Source of the DNA: QPJE01 sp051747745
GTDB lineage: Bacteria; Bacillota; Halanaerobiia; Halanaerobiales; Halanaerobiaceae
Direction of reading: 5' to 3'
Length of the DNA: 6,538 nucleotides
Assembly (NCBI GenBank): GCA_051747745.1
Contig: JBNJGL010000086.1
Coordinates: 1-6,538, forward strand
Part shown: piece after piece, positions 1 to 5,032 of the stretch
Position numbering within the stretch: position 1 is the stretch's first letter
Layout of the letters: the number at the start of each line of letters is the position of its first letter
The notes under the pieces: generated by a model
The model's database searches: none
Told to the model about the DNA's origin: nothing
Seen by the model: only the letters and a program-made list of their open reading frames with translations
Translations under genes and position numbers: made by a program

Positions 1-54
1 CCCATCCTCAATATAGTCTGCTGCTTTTTCTCCTGTTAGTTTTTTTGCTTTCAT
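1..54 (-). CDS. rpiA: Probable ribose-5-phosphate isomerase A, N-terminal fragment (cut by window edge)
   Basis: Only the first 18 codons are inside the window; the gene continues to the left. The ATG at 52-54 has a strong GGAGAGG ribosome site (61-67) six bases upstream, so the start is well supported. The peptide begins MKAKKLTGEKAADYIEDG. A basic start followed by (A/T)GEKAAxYIxDG is the usual opening of bacterial RpiA, just before its GLGTGST phosphate-binding loop, which would lie outside the window. RpiA interconverts ribose-5-phosphate and ribulose-5-phosphate in the cytosol. The gene follows dhaK by 192 bp and may have its own promoter. With so few residues the family call is tentative; another sugar-phosphate isomerase or a CoA-transferase-like protein with a similar N-terminus is possible. 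Confidence 0.5.
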   Translation of the reverse strand, partial: MKAKKLTGEKAADYIEDG

Positions 55-101
55 CAATTACCTCTCCTTCTTTAATATTATATTTTTAATATTATTCTTT
101 A

Positions 102-130
102 ATTGTAACATAAAAAGTATATAATTTTAA
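102..130 (-). promoter_or_regulatory. Candidate extended -10 promoter for the rpiA-like gene
   Basis: On the minus strand TTAAAA (125-130) is followed, after exactly 17 bp, by TACAAT (102-107), preceded by TGT to give the extended -10 form TGTTACAAT. Transcription would start near position 95, about 28 bp upstream of the ribosome site at 61-67. This would let the rpiA-like gene be transcribed apart from dhaK. The region is very AT-rich, so a chance match is possible. Confidence 0.4.
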
Positions 131-138
131 AAATATAC
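117..138. repeat. Inverted repeat over the candidate rpiA promoter
   Basis: GTATAT (117-122) and ATATAC (133-138) are perfect complementary arms around a 10-bp AT core, 22 bp in all. The repeat covers the -35 box and part of the spacer of the candidate promoter at 102-130, a position where a bound repressor would block RNA polymerase. It does not match the palindrome in the deoR leader. The low-complexity composition limits confidence. Confidence 0.3.
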
Positions 139-198
139 TTGAAGATAGCTGGGTTCATCCTTTTCAGCAGGTGATATTTCCTGCAAAAGAGGTAACAT
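127..198 (-). CDS. Possible 23-residue leader or small ORF between dhaK and rpiA-like gene
   Basis: An ATG at 196-198 opens a 23-codon frame ending in TAA at 127-129. It has an AAGGA ribosome site (206-210) seven bases upstream, which is normal spacing. The product starts MLPLLQEISPAEKDEPSYLQ and resembles no family I recognise. A GCAGG/CCTGC hairpin (arms 180-184 and 167-171) lies inside the frame. The frame ends over the -35 box of the downstream promoter. It could be a leader peptide, a small protein or chance; nothing but the ribosome site supports it. Confidence 0.2.
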   Translation of the reverse strand: MLPLLQEISPAEKDEPSYLQVYF

Positions 199-246
199 GA
201 TTCAATCCTTGCTATTAGATTTCAGACCATTTTTCAAAGAGCCAAT

Positions 247-1272
247 TTAATTAATATCCTCCTGCATTTGTTTAAAAGATACTGCATCACACTTATCAGC
301 AAATAATTTCTTTAGTTCATCATCAACTTTGGTTAATGTAATAGAATAACCTGCCATCTCCTGTGAGGTAAAGAATTCACCAATATAGTTTTTAACAATA
401 TCTATACCTTTTTCTTCAAGCATATTATATACTTTGCGATAAGAAATATACATTTCAAGAGGAGCAGTAGCTCCAAGTCCGTTGATTAAAACTACTACCT
501 CATCTCCCTCTTCATAAGGAAGGTCTTCAAGAACTATATTAACTAAATCAGCTGTAACTTCATCATTTGTTTTCATAGTTTCTTTTCTAATACCAGGTTC
601 GCCGTGGTGTCCTACACCAATTTCCATTTCACCTTCTGCTAACTCAAAACTTGGTTCACCATTTGTCGGCATAATACATGGTTTATGAGCAACCCCCATA
701 CTGCGAGTATTATATAGTGCTCTTTCGGCAGTTTCTTTTATTTTTTCTAAGCTGTATCCTCTTTCTGCCATTGCTCCAGCGAGCTTCCAAATAATTACCT
801 CACCTGCAACACCACGTCTATTTTCCATTTTTTCTTTTGGTGCAGAAGCAACATCATCATTAATTATAACTGTATCTACTTCTATACCATCTTCTTCAGC
901 CATTTCTGCTGCCATTTCGAAATTCATGATATCTCCACTGAAGTTACCTATACAGCAGAGAACTCCTTTTCCTCCATCTGCAGCTTTTATAGTTTCGTAA
1001 ATATGATCAACCGAAGGTGAAGAAAAGATGTCTCCAACAGCAACTGCATCTAGTGCACCTTCACCAATATATCCCATAAATGCAGGTAAATGACCTGAGC
1101 CACCTCCAGATACTACTCCTACTTTACCTTTGATAGGAGCTTCTTTTTTCGCAACACATCTTTCCGAAACTCTTTTTATTCTGTCCTCATATGACTTGAC
1201 AAAACCATCGATCATCTCTTCAATCAAATCTTCCGGGTCATTTAAATACTTCTCGTAATTTGGATTAGCCAC
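247..1272 (-). CDS. dhaK: Dihydroxyacetone kinase subunit DhaK, paralogue-type
   Basis: Cytosolic 341-residue DhaK subunit, which binds dihydroxyacetone or a related short ketose covalently and passes it for phosphorylation by a partner subunit (DhaL with ADP and a PTS donor, or an ATP-using partner). Visible landmarks: SGGGSGH at 55-61 with His61 (equivalent to E. coli His56), NFSGD at 110-114 with Asp114 (equivalent to Asp109), NRRGVAGEVI at 151-160, and GVGHHGEPGI at 219-228, where His223 aligns with the histidine that forms the hemiaminal bond with substrate. Later motifs NGLGATAP (264-271) and GYSITLTKVDDE (308-319) match the C-terminal half. All key residues are present. Compared with E. 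coli DhaK it has GHLPAF instead of GHEPMH after the first histidine and lacks a loop of roughly 25 residues before the NGLGAT motif. Start is GTG with an AAAGGAGG site (1280-1287) seven bases upstream. No dhaL is adjacent, so the true substrate and partner are uncertain. Confidence 0.93.
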   Translation of the reverse strand: MANPNYEKYLNDPEDLIEEMIDGFVKSYEDRIKRVSERCVAKKEAPIKGKVGVVSGGGSGHLPAFMGYIGEGALDAVAVGDIFSSPSVDHIYETIKAADGGKGVLCCIGNFSGDIMNFEMAAEMAEEDGIEVDTVIINDDVASAPKEKMENRRGVAGEVIIWKLAGAMAERGYSLEKIKETAERALYNTRSMGVAHKPCIMPTNGEPSFELAEGEMEIGVGHHGEPGIRKETMKTNDEVTADLVNIVLEDLPYEEGDEVVVLINGLGATAPLEMYISYRKVYNMLEEKGIDIVKNYIGEFFTSQEMAGYSITLTKVDDELKKLFADKCDAVSFKQMQEDIN

Positions 1273-1286
1273 AGCAATTCCTCCTT

Positions 1287-1310
1287 TAAATTATTTTTGA
1301 AAATAATTTA
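1287..1310. repeat. Perfect 11+2+11 palindrome next to the dhaK ribosome site
   Basis: TAAATTATTTT (1287-1297) and AAAATAATTTA (1300-1310) are exact reverse complements separated by TG. The palindrome ends on the last base of the dhaK Shine-Dalgarno sequence (1280-1287). In RNA it would form an A-U hairpin immediately 5' of the ribosome site; in DNA it could be an operator. Its outer TAAAT/ATTTA ends are shared with the palindrome at 4029-4049, though the centre is different. Confidence 0.45.
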
Positions 1311-1349
1311 GTTTATTTGAAGCTGATTAAATAAAACCCTTACTCATTA

Positions 1350-2147
1350 TTATTTTTTTAGCTTATCCATTATTTCTGCAACAGATTCGAGAACATAATC
1401 AGGTTCATGAGGGCTCTCCGCAAGTGTTTCTTTAGTTGATTCACCACTTAAAACCAGAATACTTGTAATATCAGCATCAATCGCCATCTTAATATCGGTA
1501 TAAAGCCTATCTCCAACCATAGCCATCCTGTCTTTTTTAACACCGAGAGTATCAGATACATAATCAACCATCGTAGTATTAGGTTTCCCAACCACCAGTG
1601 GTCTCTTACCTGTAGATGTTTCGAGAAGACTGATCATCGAGCCACAATCAGGCATGCTTTTGCCGCCTTCAAGTGGACAGACATAATCAGGATTTGTGGC
1701 TATATATTCGACTCCATCCAGTATTAAATCATGTGCATCCCATAGCTTCTTATAATCTAAGGTTTTATCAAAACCTAAAACAACAAAATCTATATCTTCA
1801 TTTTTATCTTTTACTATTTCTAATCCCGCATCAGCTAATTCCTGTTCTAAAGAAGGTGTTCCCAAAGGATAAACCTTTGCTCCTTCTTTCTGCTTACTGA
1901 CATAATCTGCAGTAACCTGACCTGAATTAACAATTCTTTCGACCGGAACTTCTAAGCCAAAACGCTTCAGCTTTTTTTGATAATCACTAGTGTTTTTGGA
2001 AGAATTATTTGTAAAAAAAACATAATCCTTACCCTGTTCATCAAGTAAATTAATAAAATCTACTGCTTTATCAATTAATTTATTGCTCAAATAAATTGTA
2101 CCATCCATGTCAAGTAAAAAACAATTGATATCTTTAATTTTAGTCAT
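1350..2147 (-). CDS. HAD-IIA family sugar-phosphate phosphatase (AraL/NagD type)
   Basis: A 265-residue haloacid dehalogenase-fold phosphatase, normal length for subfamily IIA with a C2 cap. Motif I is LLDMDGT (11-17), with nucleophile Asp13 and acid/base Asp15. Motif II is FFTNNSS (44-50). Motif III lysine is in VVGKPN (185-190, Lys188). Motif IV is MVGDRLYTDI (210-219) with Asp213 and Asp218 for magnesium. The cap lies between motifs II and III, with the CGSMISLLE segment near 168-176. Relatives (NagD, AraL, p-nitrophenyl phosphatases, phosphoglycolate phosphatase) hydrolyse small sugar or glycerol phosphates and are often promiscuous. Lying directly downstream of the AraM-type gene, it mirrors the araL-araM pairing of the B. 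subtilis arabinose operon, so glycerol-1-phosphate or a ketose/polyol phosphate is a reasonable guess at substrate. The start ATG has AAAAGGA (2158-2164) ten bases upstream, somewhat long. The frame ends TAA TAA; dhaK starts 77 bp on. Confidence 0.9.
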   Translation of the reverse strand: MTKIKDINCFLLDMDGTIYLSNKLIDKAVDFINLLDEQGKDYVFFTNNSSKNTSDYQKKLKRFGLEVPVERIVNSGQVTADYVSKQKEGAKVYPLGTPSLEQELADAGLEIVKDKNEDIDFVVLGFDKTLDYKKLWDAHDLILDGVEYIATNPDYVCPLEGGKSMPDCGSMISLLETSTGKRPLVVGKPNTTMVDYVSDTLGVKKDRMAMVGDRLYTDIKMAIDADITSILVLSGESTKETLAESPHEPDYVLESVAEIMDKLKK

Positions 2148-2298
2148 TTATTATCATTCCTTTTAAGAATTTTATCTCACTATCTATTTCATTAAATCTT
2201 ATTGATATAAGAAGTTTTAAGCAAATATTTTTAGAGTTTTATCTTAGTTGGGTAAAGAGCTGTATCTTAGAAACCAAAAACATTTTTTTAACTCTAAT
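2148..2298. other. 151-bp gap between the AraM-type and phosphatase genes, with an inverted repeat
   Basis: Perfect 8-base arms, TTAGAGTT (2231-2238) and AACTCTAA (2290-2297), enclose 51 bases; the second arm lies immediately past the TAG stop of the dehydrogenase gene. Inside the loop ATCTTAG occurs twice in direct orientation (2241-2247 and 2264-2270). No run of U follows closely enough for a classic terminator. A weak minus-strand promoter match, TTGCTT (2219-2224), 17 bp, TAAGAT (2196-2201), lies between the repeat and the phosphatase start. The gap may process or partly separate the messages, but read-through seems likely because the genes share strand and theme. Confidence 0.3.
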
Positions 2299-3630
2299 CT
2301 AAAGTCTTGCTTCTAAATTATCAATTGCTTTTTCTGCCCAATCTTCCAGGAGTCCAGCTTGATTTAATAGTGTTAAGATAGAATAGCGAACTCTTATTTC
2401 AAAACCATAATTTACAGCTTTTCTCAGCCAATCATGATTAAGTCCTTTAACATCTTCTCTATCGAAAAATCCAAAATCATCAAGAATCTCATCTACTTTT
2501 TCTAAGTTTTCTTTATATTCTTCAATATAAGATTTTAAGTTCTTCTCTTTTTCGAGCAGTTTTTCTTTACTTATCTTTTCACGTTCCCATCTTTGGTCTA
2601 ATAATTCTAATATCTTAGGTGCTTTTTCCAGGTAAATTTCTTTAATTGCTTCTTCTCTAGCCTTTCTGTCATGCTTTAATTCAAGATCAGCAAAATTTGT
2701 TTCAAGCAGTCTTAAATAAAATTCACTTGTAATAACTGTTGCTGTTCCAACTTTAATTCCATGTGTCGGTACAGGTTCCTGGAATATACCAGAATACATA
2801 TCAAAGAAGTGTGATATCTGATGTTCTCCTGCAGAAGCTGGTCTTGAGTTGCCAACCATCATCATTGCAATACCTGAATAAATCAATCCTTTTGTCAGGG
2901 CATCAATTCCTTCAATCTTACGCTCAATAATCGCTTCATAGTCATTGAAGAGATCATCCAATACGTTCTCAACCATATCATAAGCTTCCTGACAGAAATA
3001 TGCATCTAATAACTCACGCTGCATCTTCCAGCCCAGCAGTGAAGTTACTTTCCCGAGTAAATCACCAAGACCTGATTGAATTAACTTCCAGGGTGAATCA
3101 GCAAGTACATTAAGATCTGCAGCTATAAATTCTGGTGGTGTAATATCATAAGATTTTTTTACACCCTCATAAGTAATAGAAGCAATTGAAGAAGCATAAC
3201 CATCCATTGAAGGAGCAGTAGCTGCGATGGAATATGGTCTTCCCATTTTACGAGCTGCATAAGCAGTAAGATCATTGATGCTTCCTGAACCAACTGCCAA
3301 AATATATCCATCATCATCTACACCAGCTAGAACACTAAAAATTGCATCCGGATCTGGAACTAGGTGATCATCACCTTCTTTTTCTTTAAGTAATATTTCT
3401 TTAACTTCAAAACCTGCTTCTTTCAGCAAAGATTGAATTTTATCACCTGCAGCTGCTTTTGTATTTTTATCATTAACCACATAAACCTTTTTTTCTTCAG
3501 AGACCATACTGATTAAATCTGGGATTCTGTTCAAAGCATTTTCTTCAATTACAACCTCTTTTATAGGCACCTCGTGTACTCTACCACATGAACATTCTTT
3601 TCCTGAAATTTCTTTAAGATCTAAATCCAT
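2299..3630 (-). CDS. egsA: sn-Glycerol-1-phosphate dehydrogenase, AraM/EgsA family
   Basis: A 443-residue member of the iron-dependent-alcohol-dehydrogenase-like superfamily, AraM/EgsA branch, which reversibly converts dihydroxyacetone phosphate and NAD(P)H to sn-glycerol-1-phosphate in the cytosol. The nucleotide-binding glycine stretch is AVGSGSINDL (112-121), followed by the signature TAPSMDGYASS (138-148). Probable metal ligands are Asp190 in SGLGDLLGK, His270 in SAGEHQISH and His290 in VPTHGIKVG, placed like the Asp/His/His set of glycerol dehydrogenase; B. subtilis AraM is nickel-dependent. The N-terminus carries CSCGRVH (13-19), a short Cys/His motif seen in many AraM-like proteins. 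The C-terminus is helical and charged. Start ATG has AAGGAGG (3638-3644) seven bases upstream and a promoter at 3665-3693. It heads the left block and is divergent from the DeoR regulator. In bacteria the product can feed archaeal-type glyceryl lipids (with PcrB), but its catabolic neighbours here suggest another use. Confidence 0.9.
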   Translation of the reverse strand: MDLDLKEISGKECSCGRVHEVPIKEVVIEENALNRIPDLISMVSEEKKVYVVNDKNTKAAAGDKIQSLLKEAGFEVKEILLKEKEGDDHLVPDPDAIFSVLAGVDDDGYILAVGSGSINDLTAYAARKMGRPYSIAATAPSMDGYASSIASITYEGVKKSYDITPPEFIAADLNVLADSPWKLIQSGLGDLLGKVTSLLGWKMQRELLDAYFCQEAYDMVENVLDDLFNDYEAIIERKIEGIDALTKGLIYSGIAMMMVGNSRPASAGEHQISHFFDMYSGIFQEPVPTHGIKVGTATVITSEFYLRLLETNFADLELKHDRKAREEAIKEIYLEKAPKILELLDQRWEREKISKEKLLEKEKNLKSYIEEYKENLEKVDEILDDFGFFDREDVKGLNHDWLRKAVNYGFEIRVRYSILTLLNQAGLLEDWAEKAIDNLEARL

Positions 3631-3664
3631 TTAAATTCCTCCTTAATATTGAACCCCTTTGCTA

Positions 3665-3693
3665 AATAAAGAATATAAAAACTTTTTCGTCAA
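3665..3693 (-). promoter_or_regulatory. Sigma-A promoter for the glycerol-1-phosphate dehydrogenase block
   Basis: On the minus strand TTGACG (3688-3693), a 17-bp spacer and TTTATT (3665-3670) lie upstream of the AAGGAGG ribosome site. Transcription would begin near 3658, giving a leader of about 27 bases. AATATTTA (3695-3702) abuts the -35 box and resembles one arm of the palindrome at 4029-4049, so it could be a half-site for the same regulator. Confidence 0.6.
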
Positions 3694-3981
3694 GTAAATA
3701 TTAACATAAAGCAAAACCAAAAGCAAGTATTTTTTACTATTTATTTTCATATTTTTTTATAATTTTTTATTATTTTTTCATATATCTTTTTATAATTCTG
3801 ATATTTGTCTATCTTTTACATCCGCTCTGATCTCTACTTTATAAGCTCTGACTACATTTATAAAGCCAGATAATCCTGTCTGGACCAAAATTTTAATTAT
3901 TAATTATTTTTTATTTATTTTTATTTTAAAGATACAAAAGAAAGAACTTAAAAAAATTTTTTAATTTTTCTGAATATATGC
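3694..3981. other. Gene-free core of the divergent regulatory region
   Basis: No convincing coding frame, tRNA or rRNA is seen on either strand here. From the left promoter rightwards it holds a series of T-tracts of 4-7 bases (3730-3791), four of them centred about 10 bp apart (near 3745, 3755, 3765 and 3775), which predicts bent DNA. Next comes a less AT-rich repeat island (3824-3883), then a very AT-rich run. TTAAAAAAATTTTTTAA (3948-3964, palindromic) and following T-rich bases sit just upstream of the regulator's -35 box, where an UP element would lie. Confidence 0.5.
3824..3883. repeat. Nested direct and inverted repeats with two adjacent stem-loops
   Basis: Two imperfect direct copies follow each other: GCTCTGA-TCT-CTACTTTATAA (3824-3844) and GCTCTGACTACATTTATAA (3845-3863), starting 21 bp apart, two helical turns. 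The same stretch contains an inverted repeat, CTTTATAA (3837-3844) and TTATAAAG (3858-3865), immediately followed by CCAGA (3866-3870) and TCTGG (3879-3883) around an 8-base loop. The island is richer in G and C than its surroundings. It could be a binding-site array or part of a structured RNA; no promoter or terminator clearly belongs to it. Confidence 0.4.
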
Positions 3982-4010
3982 TTGACAATTGAAATCTTAT
4001 AAAATACAAT
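3982..4010 (+). promoter_or_regulatory. Near-consensus sigma-A promoter of the DeoR-family gene
   Basis: TTGACA (3982-3987, perfect -35), a 17-bp spacer and TACAAT (4005-4010, five of six) form the best promoter in the window. Transcription should start near 4017, giving a leader of about 100 bases before the ATG at 4121. AT-rich DNA upstream could act as an UP element. So strong a promoter for a repressor gene suggests it is held down by autoregulation through the palindrome just downstream. Confidence 0.8.
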
Positions 4011-4028
4011 TAAAAATATAATAGACCT

Positions 4029-4049
4029 TAAATATCCGATGGATATTTA
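4029..4049. promoter_or_regulatory. Perfect 9+3+9 palindrome, probable operator in the regulator leader
   Basis: TAAATATCC (4029-4037) and GGATATTTA (4041-4049) are exact reverse complements around GAT. The site lies about 12 to 32 bp downstream of the predicted start point of the deoR transcript, a usual place for an autoregulatory operator. With no other regulator in the window, the DeoR-family protein is the natural candidate to bind it. A second, weaker inverted repeat of the same 21-bp span, ATTTGA (4061-4066) and TCAAAT (4076-4081), lies 32 bp further on, centre to centre. Confidence 0.6.
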
Positions 4050-4120
4050 GACGAGATTTAATTTGATTATAAAATTCAAATACAACTATTAATAAAAATT
4101 ATAGACTGGAGGTCTTTTCT

Positions 4121-4891
4121 ATGCTTTCACATACTAGGAAAAATAAGATTTTAGAATTACTTAAAACACATAAGCAAATATCTACCCAGCAGTTGGAAAA
4201 AGAACTGGATGTTTCAGGTGCAACTATCCGCAACGATTTAGCTCAACTGGAAGAACAGGGCCTTATAGAAAGAATTCACGGTGGAGCAGTTCTGCCGGAT
4301 AAAGATGAAGTCGATAGTTTTCGCAGTTTCCATAAAAGAAGCGAAAAAAATGTTGAAGAAAAAAAAGCAATTGGTAAGGTAGCAAAGGATTATATTAAAA
4401 GCGGTCAAACAATTATACTTGATGCAAGTTCAACAATCCTTTATCTTATTCCTTATCTTTCCAACTGTAATAAATTAACTGTGCTTACCAATGGTATTTA
4501 TACAGCACTTGAAGTAAAAAATGAAGAAGATTTTAATGTAATCCTTCTCGGCGGAATTGTAAGACCAAAATCAGGATCTGTTGAAGGTTTAATTGGCGGC
4601 TGTATGTTAAATGATATTTCAGCAGATTTAATGATTACTTCTTCTCATGGATTTAATGTTGATAATGGTCTAACAGATTTCAATTTCTATGAAGTAGAGT
4701 TAAAAAAGAAAATGGTAGCTAAATCCGATAAACTTATAGCATTAGTTGATCATACTAAAATCGGCCATACTTCTGCAGCCCAGTTTGCAAAAGCCACTGA
4801 TATTGATCTGCTGATAACCGATTCTGGTATAGACGAAGAAGATGTAAAGCGGATTAAAGATGCAGGGATTAATATCATAATTGGTAATTAA
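4121..4891 (+). CDS. DeoR-family transcriptional repressor of sugar-phosphate metabolism
   Basis: A 256-residue regulator of standard length. Residues 1-57 form the winged helix-turn-helix: RKNKILELLKTHKQIS, then TQQLEKELDVSGATIRNDL (22-40), which includes the recognition helix, and the family wing signature GLIERIHGGAV (47-57). Residues about 78-240 form the DeoR C-terminal sensor domain, related to the RpiA-like sugar-phosphate-binding fold: IILDASST (98-105), LTNGI (122-126), LLGGIVRPKSGSVEG (142-156), a SSHGF..DNGLTDFN segment (174-188) and ALVDHTKIG (207-215). Such proteins usually repress a nearby catabolic operon until a phosphorylated sugar intermediate binds. The ATG has TGGAGG (4107-4112) eight bases upstream. 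It diverges from the egsA block and converges with the SorE-like gene, so it is placed to control either or both. The effector is not predictable from sequence. Confidence 0.92.
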   Translation: MLSHTRKNKILELLKTHKQISTQQLEKELDVSGATIRNDLAQLEEQGLIERIHGGAVLPDKDEVDSFRSFHKRSEKNVEEKKAIGKVAKDYIKSGQTIILDASSTILYLIPYLSNCNKLTVLTNGIYTALEVKNEEDFNVILLGGIVRPKSGSVEGLIGGCMLNDISADLMITSSHGFNVDNGLTDFNFYEVELKKKMVAKSDKLIALVDHTKIGHTSAAQFAKATDIDLLITDSGIDEEDVKRIKDAGINIIIGN

Positions 4892-4959
4892 AATTTATAC
4901 CTGATTAATCAATCCTGCCTTAAACTCTGCTATAACTTCAAACAGATAAGTAAAAAAGC

Positions 4960-5011
4960 AACCCCATAATTTAAACAGCCAAAGTAAAACTGCTGTTTTT
5001 ACAATGGGGTT
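4960..5011. terminator. Two-stage bidirectional terminator between converging genes
   Basis: The outer arms AACCCCAT (4960-4967) and ATGGGGTT (5004-5011) pair perfectly, and inside them AAACAGC (4973-4979) and GCTGTTT (4992-4998) also pair perfectly. A symmetric 5+5 base internal loop separates the stems and the apical loop is 12 bases. On the plus strand a T-rich tail (5010-5022) follows; on the minus strand the tail is TTGCTTTTTTA (4951-4961). It can therefore end transcription of both the DeoR gene (stop at 4891) and the SorE-like gene (stop at 5033). Confidence 0.8.
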
Positions 5012-5032
5012 TTATAATTTTATTCTTGTTTT

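Noticed and set aside
199..246. Intrinsic terminator directly after dhaK
   Set aside because: No GC-rich stem followed by a U-run is present on the minus strand; the GCAGG/CCTGC stem further on lacks an adjacent U-tract.
1673..1900. 75-codon plus-strand frame inside the phosphatase gene
   Set aside because: It lies opposite a clear HAD gene with all motifs intact, and its product is low-complexity Leu/His/Pro-rich with no recognisable domain.
3824..3863. CRISPR-like or insertion-sequence end repeats
   Set aside because: Only two imperfect adjacent copies exist, without spacers, target duplications or any transposase; a regulatory reading is more economical.
3780..3900. Decayed or small gene in the less AT-rich part of the divergent region
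   Set aside because: All frames are broken by stops within a few dozen codons, and none has a ribosome site or recognisable peptide.
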